Origin: Citrifermentans bremense R1
Lineage (GTDB): Bacteria; Desulfobacterota; Desulfuromonadia; Geobacterales; Geobacteraceae
DNA length: 64,000 nucleotides
Assembly (NCBI RefSeq): GCF_000426865.1
Contig: NZ_AUGE01000013.1
Location: forward strand, 1-64,000
Direction of reading: 5' to 3'
Shown: in pieces, positions 53,274-62,862 of the stretch
Layout of the letters: the number at the start of each line of letters is the position of its first letter
Numbering within the stretch: position 1 is the stretch's first letter
Made by a program: the position numbers and the translations under genes
The notes under the pieces: generated by a model
What the model was told of the DNA's origin: nothing
Databases searched by the model: none
What the model saw: the letters and a program-made list of their open reading frames with translations, nothing else

Positions 53274-54485
53274 ATGATGGATGACACCAAGAAAGGCGCC
53301 GATCTGATGGCGATACTGAAGGGGCCCCTTGACGAGCTTTTCCACTACTGCAAGGAGAACGACTGGGCGGGGTTCGACCCCTACGATGGGCTTAACAGTC
53401 GTGTATACCTGGCTACGCCTCTTAAAAACAGCAAAATCTGCAGGATTGCGTTGATCCAGGCCCTGAAACGCCTGCCGGTGAACCTTAGACCACTCCTGAT
53501 GGTGCCTCGCCTTCAGAATCCCAAGGCCCTTGCCCTTTTCCTGAGCGCGTTCGTGAAGTTGTCTAAGCTAGGCTTGCTGAAGGATGAAGGACTCATTCAG
53601 GCGATGACAGAACTGCTAGCGGTTCTGCGCTCGCCGGGAAACCGGTACTGGAACTGGGGATACAGCTTTCCTTGGCAGACGCGGGGAGAGTTGGTGCCGC
53701 AGGGGAGCGCCAATCTTGTCTGCACCGTGTTCGTCGCCAACGCACTTCTAGATGCCTTCGACTTGACCAGCGATACCCGCTGTATCGAGATGGCCGGCAG
53801 CGCGGCCGACTACCTTCTGGACGAACTGTATTGGACCCAAGGGGGGGAACTAGCCTGCTTCAGCTATCCCCTTCCCACTACGCACGTTCCCATCCACAAC
53901 GCCAACTTTATGGGAGCTGCGTTGCTGTGCCGGTTGTTGAAATATGGTGGTGGCAAGAGATACCGCGATTCCGCCCTGAAGGTGGCGCGGTACTCGGCCG
54001 CCAGGCAGCAACCGGACGGGGCCTGGGGGTACGGCGAATCACCCGGCCAGCGCTGGGTCGACAATTTCCACACCGGGTACAATCTCTGCGCGCTTCGCAC
54101 CCTCGGCCACTGCGCGGAAACCGGGGAGTTCCAGGGGGCACTGCGTCTAGGCTTTGATTTTTACCGGAAAAACTTCTTCAGGCAGGATGGTGCCCCGAAG
54201 TACTACCATAATAGGACCTATCCCATCGACATCCATAGCGTGGCGCAGAGCATAATCACCATGCTCGAATTGAAGGATCTGAGTGAGCATAACCTCCCCC
54301 AAGCCAGATCGGTCCTCACCTGGGCGCTGGACAATATGTGGGATGACAACGGGTACTTCTATTACCGAATTTACCCGTTGTTTAAAAACAAGATCTCTTA
54401 CATGAGGTGGTCCCAGGCTTGGATGCTCTTGGCTCTTGCTACTTTTGCCGAGCACGTTCAAGAGTGGATAAAAAGAGGTATCTAA
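53274..54485 (+). CDS. Alpha/alpha-toroid protein of the EPS cluster
   Basis: A 403-residue, mostly helical protein with repeated segments such as YSAARQQPDGAWGYGESPG, FHTGYNLCALRTLG, SVAQSIITMLEL and RWSQAWMLLALATF. The pattern is that of six-hairpin or terpenoid-cyclase-like toroids (glycoside hydrolases, epimerases, lyases). It is not secreted (no signal peptide), so a cytoplasmic modifying step on a sugar precursor is possible. The ATG at 53274 follows GGAGGGAG; a second ATG follows directly. The gene stop and the next ATG overlap (TAATG). Confidence 0.75.
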   Translation: MMDDTKKGADLMAILKGPLDELFHYCKENDWAGFDPYDGLNSRVYLATPLKNSKICRIALIQALKRLPVNLRPLLMVPRLQNPKALALFLSAFVKLSKLGLLKDEGLIQAMTELLAVLRSPGNRYWNWGYSFPWQTRGELVPQGSANLVCTVFVANALLDAFDLTSDTRCIEMAGSAADYLLDELYWTQGGELACFSYPLPTTHVPIHNANFMGAALLCRLLKYGGGKRYRDSALKVARYSAARQQPDGAWGYGESPGQRWVDNFHTGYNLCALRTLGHCAETGEFQGALRLGFDFYRKNFFRQDGAPKYYHNRTYPIDIHSVAQSIITMLELKDLSEHNLPQARSVLTWALDNMWDDNGYFYYRIYPLFKNKISYMRWSQAWMLLALATFAEHVQEWIKRGI

Positions 54486-55441
54486 TGAATCTGGACACTC
54501 AACTGCCGCTATCGGATACTCCGACGCCTAACAGTCGCTGCCGCTATGTTCTTATCACTCCTGCCCGCAATGAGGAGGATTACATTGAGCTGACCATCCA
54601 ATCAATGGTTTGCCAGACTGTTAGGCCGATGAAATGGGTTATCGTGAGCGACGGATCCACCGACAGGACGGATGAAATAGTAGGAAAGTACCTGCCTGAG
54701 CACCCATGGATGGAACTGATACGAACACCGGAAAGGGAGAACCGTAATTTTGGAGGGAAGGTGCGGGCCTTTAATGCCGGCTATGAAAGCGTCAGGTCCC
54801 TTCCCTTTGAAATCGTCGGCAACCTAGACGCCGACATCTCCTTCGATGCCGACCATTTTGAGTTTCTGCTAGACAAGTTCGCGGCCAACCCGGATCTCGG
54901 TGTAGCGGGTACCGCCTTCACCGAGAAGGGTTCGATCACATACGACTACGACATCGTCAACGTCGAACATGTCTCCGGACAGTGCCAGATCTTCCGGCGC
55001 CGCTGCTATGATGCGATTGGCGGTTACCAGAGCATTAAAGGGGGGGGGGTTGACTGGACCGCGGTGACCACCGCGCGCATGATGGGTTGGCAGACAAGGA
55101 CCTTCCCGGAAAAGAGCTTCGTGCACCACCGGATCATGGGGACCGGGAAAGGGAACGTGTTGGGGGCCCGCTTCCGGTTCGGAAAACAGGACTACTATCT
55201 GGGAGGGCACCCAGTCTGGGAAATTTTCAGGGGAGTGTACCAGATGAAAAAAGAGCCCTACCTGCTGGGGGGACTGCTCATGTTGTGCGGTTACACTTGG
55301 GGATGGTTAAGCCGCTTGGAGCGTCCCATCTCACAGCAACTGGTGGAATTCCGGCGTAAGGAACAGATGGAGCGACTGAAGAAAATTGCCCGCAACAAGC
55401 TGCTGTTCCTCCGGGTGCCGCAGGGCGAAAAGAGGCGGTAA
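54485..55441 (+). CDS. Family 2 glycosyltransferase
   Basis: A 318-residue GT-A enzyme: YVLITPARNEEDYIELTIQS at the N-terminus, VSDGSTDRTDEI, and the DxD-type NLDADISFDADH. A hydrophobic segment (about 255-275) near the C-terminus suggests membrane association. It adds one sugar of the EPS repeat to the lipid carrier. Translation is coupled to the upstream gene by TAATG. Confidence 0.92.
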   Translation: MNLDTQLPLSDTPTPNSRCRYVLITPARNEEDYIELTIQSMVCQTVRPMKWVIVSDGSTDRTDEIVGKYLPEHPWMELIRTPERENRNFGGKVRAFNAGYESVRSLPFEIVGNLDADISFDADHFEFLLDKFAANPDLGVAGTAFTEKGSITYDYDIVNVEHVSGQCQIFRRRCYDAIGGYQSIKGGGVDWTAVTTARMMGWQTRTFPEKSFVHHRIMGTGKGNVLGARFRFGKQDYYLGGHPVWEIFRGVYQMKKEPYLLGGLLMLCGYTWGWLSRLERPISQQLVEFRRKEQMERLKKIARNKLLFLRVPQGEKRR

Positions 55442-55487
55442 TCGGTATGGCCGGCATAGCCGACCCAGCTGTTGCAAGGAGAAGCGC

Positions 55488-56405
55488 ATGACCCAGTCGC
55501 CCCTGCACATAACCGTCTGCATCTGTACCTTCAAGAGAGCGGAGCTACTGCAGCGCCTGCTGACAAAGCTGGCGGGACAGCGCACCGGCGGAGAATTCAG
55601 CTATGCTGCGGTCGTGGTTGACAACGACGCCGACCGGTCGGCACAGGCAACCGTCGCGCTCTTCCAGCAAACCCACACCCTGCCGGTGATGTATTTTGCC
55701 GAGCCTGAGCAGAACATCGCGCTAGCCAGGAACAAGGCCGTCGAGAACTCCTCGGGAGAATTCATCGCCTTCATCGACGACGACGAGTTTCCGGATGACG
55801 AGTGGCTACTGCAGATGCTGAGGACGTGGCGGATCTCTCAGGCCGCCGGGGTGCTCGGCCCGGTCCGGCCTCACTTCGAGCAAGGATGCCCCTGGTGGGT
55901 CATCAAGAGCGGCCTGTGCGACCGCAAGACCCATCCCACCGGTACGGTGATGCACTCGGCCGATACCCGCACCGGAAACGTCCTGTTCAAGCGGGAAGTC
56001 TTCGCGGATCCCACCCACCGTTTCGATCCCGCGTTCGGTAGAAGCGGCGGCTCCGATGTCCGCTTCTTCGAGTACATGATGCAGAAGGGGCATACCTTTG
56101 TCTGGAGCAACGAGGCCGTCGTCTACGAGACGGTGCTCCCGGACCGGTGGACCGTCGCGTTCTACGTAAGGCGGGCCGTGAGGAAAGGGGGCTTGAGCGG
56201 CTCCTGGATCAGGAAAAAGGGTTTTTCCGGCCGGCACCTGACCTTCGCGCTCACCGCCGCATGCGTCTACACCACCGCGTTGCCATTCGCCGCCTTGGCC
56301 GGTAAGCATTACGGCGTGAAATGCCTAGTGAAGAGCGCCTACCATCTGGCGTGGCTATCGGGGTTCTTCGGACACGTCCACATCGCTTTGCGAGACGACC
56401 ACTAA
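55488..56405 (+). CDS. Family 2 glycosyltransferase
   Basis: A 305-residue GT-A enzyme: HITVCICTFKRAELLQRLL, VVDNDADRSA and FIAFIDDDEFPDDEWL (the metal-binding acidic motif). The C-terminus has a hydrophobic helix (LTFALTAACVYTTALPFAALAG). Start at 55488 follows AAGGAG. Different subgroup from the preceding GT2, so it likely adds a different residue of the repeat unit. Confidence 0.92.
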   Translation: MTQSPLHITVCICTFKRAELLQRLLTKLAGQRTGGEFSYAAVVVDNDADRSAQATVALFQQTHTLPVMYFAEPEQNIALARNKAVENSSGEFIAFIDDDEFPDDEWLLQMLRTWRISQAAGVLGPVRPHFEQGCPWWVIKSGLCDRKTHPTGTVMHSADTRTGNVLFKREVFADPTHRFDPAFGRSGGSDVRFFEYMMQKGHTFVWSNEAVVYETVLPDRWTVAFYVRRAVRKGGLSGSWIRKKGFSGRHLTFALTAACVYTTALPFAALAGKHYGVKCLVKSAYHLAWLSGFFGHVHIALRDDH

Positions 56406-56439
56406 CCCGATTGCGGCTGGAGGAAAAAGGGAGGGCTCT

Positions 56440-57768
56440 ATGTTCCCTATGCTTGCCTTGCTTGGCTGTCTCACTGTAATCGCCTGGCTCTTCCTTCGGG
56501 ACAACAGGGTGCGCCCGATGCCGTCCCCAGAGTCGTGGCTTCCCCTGGCCTGGTTCTTCATCATCGGCACCAGGCCGCTCTCCGCCTGGTTCTCGACCCC
56601 CGAAGAGGATTCCGCCGACGCCTTCCTGGAAGGTAGCCCACTGGACCGATACTCCCTGCTGGCGTTAATTTTGTGCGCTTGCGTGGCCCTGCTGCGTAAG
56701 CGGCCGCAGTGGCGGGAGGTGCTTCGTTCCAACCTCTGGTTCACCGGCTTCATCGCCTACTGTGCCATCAGCGTCATCTGGTCCGATTACCCGTTCGTGA
56801 GCTTCAAGAGATGGGTGCGGGAGTTCGGTAACTTGGTGATGGTCGTGCTCATCCTCACTCAAGACGACCCTGCCAAGGCCTGCCGGGCCCTGCTGTCAAG
56901 GTTCGCTTACCTAGTTATCCCTCTTTCCGCAGTTCTCATACGCTACGTCCCCTCTCTTGGCACCTACTACAGCAGCGACCTTGCCGGCATCGCCTTTTGT
57001 GGGGTCGCCATCCACAAGAACATGCTGGGCAGCATCATGTTCATATCCGCGGTCTACCTCGCCTGGGAACTTCTCTACGTGCCGGACGCCAAGGAGACCA
57101 AGGCATGGGATCTGACCCTGCTCGCCGCGCTCTGGTTGATGGCGGTATGGCTCATGTTGGTGGCAAGCAGCTCCACCGCTCTCATCTGCCTGGCACTAGG
57201 CTCCGCCATGCTGCTTATGTTGAAGCTCTCCTTCGCCAGGAGGCAGGTCCGGCACCTGGGGGTCTACAGTCTGCTTGGGGCCAGCCTTCTCGTGGCGCTC
57301 TTCACCCTAGAAGGTGCGGTGGAGATGATCACGGGGGCGGTGGGGCGAGACCTGACCTTCACCGGGCGTACCGAACTGTGGGCTGACGTCCTCAGGGAGC
57401 CGATAAATCCGCTAGTAGGAACTGGCTATCAGAGCTTCTGGCTTGGTGCCCGCGCCGATGACCTGTGGGAGCGCTACCTTTTTCATCCGCGGCAATCCCA
57501 CAACGGGTATTTGGAGACCTATCTGAACGGGGGAGTGCTCGGCCTGTTCCTGCTGCTGGCCGTGATCGCATCCATCGCGAAAAGGCTCAAGGGGGGACTT
57601 CTCTCAGGCAACAGTTTCGCCGCCCTGCTCTTTTCCTTTTGGGTTGGGGGGCTCTTTTACAATTTCACCGAAGCGCGCTTCGTCGGTCCAAACCTGATCT
57701 GGATCATGCTGAGCCTCGCCGCGCTGTACCAGCCCCGCAAAAACGAGGTGCTGCAGCCGGCGGACTAG
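56440..57768 (+). CDS. O-antigen ligase/polymerase-family protein (Wzy/WaaL)
   Basis: A 442-residue polytopic membrane protein with 10-12 helices and a large periplasmic loop (about 310-350) containing GYQSFWLGARADDLWERYLF and HNGYLETYLNGGVLG, the Wzy_C signature with a conserved His. In a gene set with Wzz and a flippase it is most probably the EPS repeat polymerase. No terminator separates it from the flippase gene 26 bp on. Confidence 0.9.
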   Translation: MFPMLALLGCLTVIAWLFLRDNRVRPMPSPESWLPLAWFFIIGTRPLSAWFSTPEEDSADAFLEGSPLDRYSLLALILCACVALLRKRPQWREVLRSNLWFTGFIAYCAISVIWSDYPFVSFKRWVREFGNLVMVVLILTQDDPAKACRALLSRFAYLVIPLSAVLIRYVPSLGTYYSSDLAGIAFCGVAIHKNMLGSIMFISAVYLAWELLYVPDAKETKAWDLTLLAALWLMAVWLMLVASSSTALICLALGSAMLLMLKLSFARRQVRHLGVYSLLGASLLVALFTLEGAVEMITGAVGRDLTFTGRTELWADVLREPINPLVGTGYQSFWLGARADDLWERYLFHPRQSHNGYLETYLNGGVLGLFLLLAVIASIAKRLKGGLLSGNSFAALLFSFWVGGLFYNFTEARFVGPNLIWIMLSLAALYQPRKNEVLQPAD

Positions 57769-57794
57769 GTTTAGGTCTTAAAGAGGAGAGGCCA

Positions 57795-59069
57795 GTGCTC
57801 TGGGACAAGATCAAGAAAAGCGAGCTTTCGCGGGACACGCTCTGGATGCTAATGGGACATGGGGCGCAGCTCCCGATCCGTGCTGTTTATTTCGTCCTGA
57901 TCGCCCGGTGGCTCGGCGCAGAAGGTTACGGTGCCTTTATCGGCGTGACCGCGTTGGTCAGCGTGCTGGCTCCCTTTGCGAGCATGGGGGCCGGCAACAT
58001 ACTGATCAAACACGTGGCGCGCGACCGCTCCGAATTCTCCCGTTATTGGGGAAGGACCCTGTTCCTGACCTGGTTCAGCGGCATAGTGCTTACCCTGGCC
58101 ACCGTCATCCTTGCCCATTTCATCCTGCCAAGGAGCATCTCGCTGATGTTGGTGATCACAGTCTCGATCGCCGACCTGCTTTTTCTCTCCTCACTTAACA
58201 TCTGCGCGCAGGCATTCCAGGGGTTCGAGCGTCTGTCCATGACATCGTTCCTGCTGATCCTCCCCAACGCCACGCGCCTTTTGGCCCTGATTGTCCTGAT
58301 ACTGTTGAAGAAACCCACCCCACTGGACCTGGGGTATCTCTACCTGGTCAGCACGGGGGTGGCTTTCCTTGTCGGAGGATACCTGGTGACGCGGGAACTG
58401 GGGAGGCCGACTTACAACGGCAGGATATTGGACGGTGAGATTAGGGAGGGGGTATACTTCTCGGTCGCACTTTGTTCCTCCACCATCTTCAACGATATCG
58501 ACAAGACCATGTTGACCCGCCTGGCGACCCTGCAGGCGGCTGGTATCTATGCCGCCGCCTATCGCTTGGTCGACGTCGCTTTCATACCGGTTCGCTCCCT
58601 AATCTCGGCCTCCTACGCGCGCTTTTTCCGCAGCGGCGCCCAAGGGATGAAGGGGACTCTCGCGCTGGTGGCAAAGCTCCTTCCTTTCGCCGCCGGCTAC
58701 GGACTGGCCTCGTCATTAGTGCTATTTCTCTGCGCACCGCTGCTTCCCTATGTCTTTGGCCGGGAGTTTCAGGAGGCGACCGACGCCCTGCGCTGGCTGT
58801 CGTTGCTTCCTTTCCTGAAGGTGCTCCACTACTTCCCCGCCAACGCTCTCACCGGTGCTGGTTTCCAGGGGCTGAGGAGTGCCCTGCTTGTCGGAACCGC
58901 TTTCGTCAATATCTCCCTTAACCTCTGGCTTATACCGCTCTATTCGTGGCGTGGCTCGGCTTGGGCCAGCCTCCTTTCCGACAGTCTCTATGCGGTCATT
59001 ATCTGGGCGGCGGCGGTCTGGAAGCTTCGCTCCAACCCGACTGCAGCACTGGCGAACCAGGTAAAGTAG
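57795..59069 (+). CDS. Oligosaccharide flippase (Wzx/MOP superfamily)
   Basis: A 424-residue protein with 12-14 hydrophobic helices. The N-terminus (LSRDTLWMLMGHGAQLPIRAVYFVLIARWLGAEGYG) is typical of polysaccharide flippases. It moves lipid-linked repeat units across the inner membrane to the polymerase. Start is GTG at 57795 after AAGAGGAGAG. Last gene of the EPS operon; a strong terminator follows. Confidence 0.9.
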   Translation: MLWDKIKKSELSRDTLWMLMGHGAQLPIRAVYFVLIARWLGAEGYGAFIGVTALVSVLAPFASMGAGNILIKHVARDRSEFSRYWGRTLFLTWFSGIVLTLATVILAHFILPRSISLMLVITVSIADLLFLSSLNICAQAFQGFERLSMTSFLLILPNATRLLALIVLILLKKPTPLDLGYLYLVSTGVAFLVGGYLVTRELGRPTYNGRILDGEIREGVYFSVALCSSTIFNDIDKTMLTRLATLQAAGIYAAAYRLVDVAFIPVRSLISASYARFFRSGAQGMKGTLALVAKLLPFAAGYGLASSLVLFLCAPLLPYVFGREFQEATDALRWLSLLPFLKVLHYFPANALTGAGFQGLRSALLVGTAFVNISLNLWLIPLYSWRGSAWASLLSDSLYAVIIWAAAVWKLRSNPTAALANQVK

Positions 59070-59119
59070 CCAGAGCTTTCTCTTTTCGCAGCGCCAACAC
59101 CGGTACCTCCGTTTGACAG

Positions 59120-59155
59120 AAAAAGCCCTGCACTTTTTAGTGCAGGGCTTTTTTC
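59120..59155. terminator. Bidirectional terminator ending the EPS operon
   Basis: Stem AAAAAGCCCTGCACT / AGTGCAGGGCTTTTT. It also serves the convergent beta-helix gene. Confidence 0.9.
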
Positions 59156-59182
59156 AGTTGCTGCGCTGCTGTTTGCGGCGCC

Positions 59183-60931
59183 TTATTTCACGGAAGTCAG
59201 GGAGGGGGAGGAGACTACCTTGACGGAGCCGTTAGCCCACGGAGTTCCTTTGCCGGCGCCGGGTGCCGCAGGATATTTTGGGGATACGTCCGGTCCGATG
59301 CAGGGCCACTGCAGCCCGCCCCACCAGGTCGGCTTTCCGGTGAGGTAGAGCGAGAGCGGGAGTGTCTGGTCGTCGCTGCGGTTCCAGGTGACGGCGTTAC
59401 TGTAGGTATCCCAGTTGCCGTGCCGCACCACCGAATTGGCGACGTTGATATCGTTGCCGGTCGCACTGCCGTCGCCGTCGTTGTTGTAGCCAAGCCGGTA
59501 GATGGCAGATGTTTTCGCGTCCTGCGCTTCGAGGGTGTACAGGCTTTCCGTGCTTCTACCCAGGACGTTGCCGATGATGTTGTAGTAGCGGCTGTTGACC
59601 TGCAGGTCGATATCCCAGGCCCCGCCGGTCCGGTTCGGGGCCAAGGCGATCTTGTTGCGGAAGAAGGTGTTGTGGCTCTTGGTGCCCCATACCCAGTCGG
59701 AGGCGACCCTGCTGTCGATGTAGTTCCCCTCGATCAGGTTCATGAAGGCATGGCTGCCGTGGAACGAGATGGCGTACGGGTTGAAGTTGAGCACGTTCAG
59801 ATACAACGAGGTGATGTAGTTGTAGGCGAAGACGTTGCCGGAAAAGGGACCGGCGGTGATCAGCCCTGTCGAGAGGTGGTAGATCTGGTTGTTCTCGATG
59901 AGGTTCGCCGAGGAGTACATCTGCGAGTTGATGCCATAGGCGCGGCTGGTTGCATAGGAAGTGGTGCCGTCTCCTGCTGTGGTCGGGAATCCTTCATGAA
60001 GCTTGTTGGCACGGATGGTGTTCCGGTAGGCACCGTAGTTCAGCAGCAATATCGCCTCGTAAGCGCCGATGACCTCCGTATCTTGTACCCAGCAGTTGGA
60101 GGTTCCAAGGAGCAACAGGGTCCCGCTGCTTTTCTGCGCGCTGCTGCCGCTCAGACTGTTGTCGACCGTGAGCTTCTCGATCCCTGCCTGGATGGTCACG
60201 CCGCTCAACTTCACCCCCTGCGGCGAGAGGGAGGTGTCGTAGCTCCAGTAGAGCGGAATTTCCAGGGTCGCCGTGGTGGGAGAGGGGACTGCAACCACCT
60301 TCGCCGTCTGCCCCAGGGACCTGGTTCCGGAGAGCCTGCCGCACCAGGAGCAGGTCCCGTTGTTGCCGACGTTGGTCACCGGCGGATCGTCGTTGACGTT
60401 GTTCAACTGGTCGATGACGATGATAGTGCCGGGGGTCCAGCCGTGGGCGGTTGCCGTGGTGATAGTGGTGGAACCCTTGTTGAGCCCGCCGGTCAGCGCT
60501 ATTGCGGACCCGACGGTGGGGCGCGATCCGATACCGACCACAGAGGTCCCCGACATCCCGGACCTCCCCTTGATGATGGTGCTACCCATGCCGTTCCCCC
60601 TGAGGGTGACGTTGGATTTGACCACGATGGGACTGCTCACGTTGAAGGTGCCCGCGCTCAGTTGCACCACCTGCCCTGCGGGGCAGTTGGCTATGGCGCT
60701 CTTGATGGCAGCTGCATCGTCACCGCCCGAAGGCTTTAAGGTGGTGTAGATGGTGCTGCGCACCGGGATCTCGCCTTGAACGCCGGCGTTGCCCATCCAA
60801 CTGATGGCACGGGTAGACGGGATGGCGTAGGTGGCATGTGCCACTTGTGTGAACCCGCCCAGAGCTAGTACTAGGGCTAGGCTGGTAACCAGGTTCTTGA
60901 AAAGGTTATGGGTAAGCTTTTCTTGCGTCAT
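59183..60931 (-). CDS. Secreted right-handed beta-helix (pectate-lyase-like) protein
   Basis: A 582-residue exported protein. Signal peptide about 1-33 (LVTSLALVLALGGFTQVAHA). The body is a parallel beta-helix of the pectin-lyase/glycosyl-hydrolase 28 type: DDAAAIKSAIANCPAGQVVQLSAGTF is the usual entry, followed by Asn-rich turns (NVTLRGNG, NLIENNQIYHL, NLIEGNYIDS). It may cleave or remodel the EPS made by the neighbouring operon. The catalytic residues of a particular lyase family are not recognised. Confidence 0.85.
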   Translation of the reverse strand: MTQEKLTHNLFKNLVTSLALVLALGGFTQVAHATYAIPSTRAISWMGNAGVQGEIPVRSTIYTTLKPSGGDDAAAIKSAIANCPAGQVVQLSAGTFNVSSPIVVKSNVTLRGNGMGSTIIKGRSGMSGTSVVGIGSRPTVGSAIALTGGLNKGSTTITTATAHGWTPGTIIVIDQLNNVNDDPPVTNVGNNGTCSWCGRLSGTRSLGQTAKVVAVPSPTTATLEIPLYWSYDTSLSPQGVKLSGVTIQAGIEKLTVDNSLSGSSAQKSSGTLLLLGTSNCWVQDTEVIGAYEAILLLNYGAYRNTIRANKLHEGFPTTAGDGTTSYATSRAYGINSQMYSSANLIENNQIYHLSTGLITAGPFSGNVFAYNYITSLYLNVLNFNPYAISFHGSHAFMNLIEGNYIDSRVASDWVWGTKSHNTFFRNKIALAPNRTGGAWDIDLQVNSRYYNIIGNVLGRSTESLYTLEAQDAKTSAIYRLGYNNDGDGSATGNDINVANSVVRHGNWDTYSNAVTWNRSDDQTLPLSLYLTGKPTWWGGLQWPCIGPDVSPKYPAAPGAGKGTPWANGSVKVVSSPSLTSVK

Positions 60932-61131
60932 GTATGGTCCTCATTCCACAGCTTTCCGTAAACAATATAGCGTAACTACGCCCGGAAAGGCAGGTTGATT
61001 GCGCAGTCGGCACTCCGATCAAGGTAAGGCAGTGTCGGTTGCCGTGCTGTATTCGGGATCAGTCCGCGGGTCAGGTGCTTGGTGCGTCCGCGGCGTTACG
61101 GCCCCACCGGCTACAACCGGAGGATCCATGG

Positions 61132-62646
61132 TTACAGCAGTGACAGGTTCAGCACCTGGTGGCTTCCCGTGCCGGCGAAGAGGTTGATGTTGTTCAGAAC
61201 CGTCACTGCCGCCTGCTCGGTCCTAAAGGCATAAGCTGCCGCGATCTGAGTCTCGGTTCCTCCCGCCGGCGTGACGTAGACGTCGTAGCGGTGGTAGGGG
61301 ATGTTCATCACCATCCGCACCCGGTAGCTTTTTCCGGCGGCGTAGGGGACGGCCACCTTCGCGGCGTAGGTGCTTCCGTTTCGTACGTCGATGGTGCCGG
61401 TCGGGTTGAAGCGGACCAGCGCGGCCACGTCCTGATAGCCGGATGCGGCGAGCCCAGAGAAGCCGGTCACCGCGTTGATCTTGGCGGCGTTGGGTATGGT
61501 GTCGAAGGTTGCGGTGAAGGTTCCGGTTTTCGGCGCTATGGCCCGGTTCTGCCAGAGCGCGGAGCTCGTCATCGGGGCGCTGGCAGAGGTTACGGACAGG
61601 TTCTGCAGTTGCAGCGTCCCGGTGCTGGCGTAGCGGCTCAAGGTGTTAAGCGTCCTCACCGCCGCCTGTTCCGTCCTGAAGGCGTAGGCTGCTGCGATTT
61701 GCGTCTCGGTCCCGCCGGCGGGGGTGACGTAGACGTCATAGCGGTGATTCGGGACGTCGATCTGCATCCTGACCCGGTAGCTCTTTCCTGCGGAATAAGG
61801 GAGAGCCACTTTGGCCGCATAGCTGCTTCCGTTGCGCGCATCGATGGTGCCGGTTGGGTTGAAGCGGACCAGGGCGGCGACGTCGGTGTACCCTGCTGCC
61901 TGTACTCCGGAGAAGCCGGCGACCGCGTTGATGTTGACGAAACTCGGGGTGAGGTCGAAGACCGCCGAGAAAGTGCCTGTTTGAGCCGCGATGGACTGAT
62001 TCTGCCAGGTTGCCGTGGTGGTGCCTGGTGTTGGTGCCGGTGCCGCGGCCGCGAAGCTGGCGGCAATTTTGTGGTTGGCGGCGACGTTATTGAAGGTGTA
62101 GCTGGCGGCGGCCCCGACCGAGACGCCGTCAACCGTCACCGCTGCGATCTGGTACCCGGTGGCAGGGGCGATCTTGAAGGTCTGGCTGGTTCCCTGGGAT
62201 ACGACGATGGAACCTGTGGGGCTGATGGTTCCCCCGGTGCTGGCAGAGGCCGTGAGGGTGTACAGTGCTGCCGGCGGCGGGGGCGCCGGCGTCGTGAAGG
62301 CGACTTCGTTGGAGGGGGCGCTGGCGTTACCTGCCGCATCGTTTGCCGATACGGAGAAGTAGTACTTGGTCGCATCGTTTAGGTTGTTCACCGTGTAGGA
62401 GGTCAGGTTGCCGACGGTGAAGTGTTGCGTGTAACTGCCGGAGGCGATCCCGGCGTGAACGGTGTAGCCGTTGAGGCCGGTCAGGCTGCTGCCGTCCGTG
62501 TAGGTGGTGGGGGCTGACCAAGTCAGAGTTGCCTGGGCTGCCTGGGCCGCGCTCGGTGCCAACTGCGCCGACGTCATGACGGTCATGACGAGCAGCGCGC
62601 CGAGCGCGATGCGGGTAAAAATGCTGCTACAGGGTCTTCTCTTCAT
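61132..62646 (-). CDS. Secreted Fn3/InlB-repeat protein with two tandem C-terminal repeats
   Basis: A 504-residue exported protein. After a signal peptide (about 1-38) come a fibronectin type III domain (about 40-125; ATLTWSAPTTYTDGSSLTGL), an InlB/Listeria-Bacteroides-type repeat (about 130-200; TLTASASTGGTISPTGSIVV) and two near-identical ~140-residue repeats (about 210-350 and 365-504), each with FNPTGTIDxRNGS, YRVRM and HRYDVYVTPAGGTETQIAAA. The ATG at 62646 follows AGGAGGC. A GEMM riboswitch precedes it, so it should respond to a cyclic dinucleotide; likely a surface or matrix adhesin. Confidence 0.87.
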   Translation of the reverse strand: MKRRPCSSIFTRIALGALLVMTVMTSAQLAPSAAQAAQATLTWSAPTTYTDGSSLTGLNGYTVHAGIASGSYTQHFTVGNLTSYTVNNLNDATKYYFSVSANDAAGNASAPSNEVAFTTPAPPPPAALYTLTASASTGGTISPTGSIVVSQGTSQTFKIAPATGYQIAAVTVDGVSVGAAASYTFNNVAANHKIAASFAAAAPAPTPGTTTATWQNQSIAAQTGTFSAVFDLTPSFVNINAVAGFSGVQAAGYTDVAALVRFNPTGTIDARNGSSYAAKVALPYSAGKSYRVRMQIDVPNHRYDVYVTPAGGTETQIAAAYAFRTEQAAVRTLNTLSRYASTGTLQLQNLSVTSASAPMTSSALWQNRAIAPKTGTFTATFDTIPNAAKINAVTGFSGLAASGYQDVAALVRFNPTGTIDVRNGSTYAAKVAVPYAAGKSYRVRMVMNIPYHRYDVYVTPAGGTETQIAAAYAFRTEQAAVTVLNNINLFAGTGSHQVLNLSLL

Positions 62647-62810
62647 AAAGCTTTGCTGCCTCCTTGATTTGGGCGCCATCTGCTGCCGCTTCCGGTTAAC
62701 GTGTCGCTTCCGCGTTTCCTTCTTGCCGGCGCCATCTTGGTTGTTCTGCTCCCAAAGCCGTCAGCGCTTTCAGGAGCGTGCCTAGCCATGCGCTCATCCC
62801 GGCAGGACGC

Positions 62811-62862
62811 AAAAAAGCCGGGTCCGATATCGTTTTGGTTTCGATATTTCGGCGACCCGGCT
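62811..62862 (-). terminator. Riboswitch expression platform (intrinsic terminator)
   Basis: On the minus strand AGCCGGGTC-GCCGAAATATCG pairs with CGATATCGGA-CCCGGCT, followed by TTTTTT. It uses the 3' strand of the aptamer, so ligand binding and termination exclude each other: an ON switch is predicted. Confidence 0.82.
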
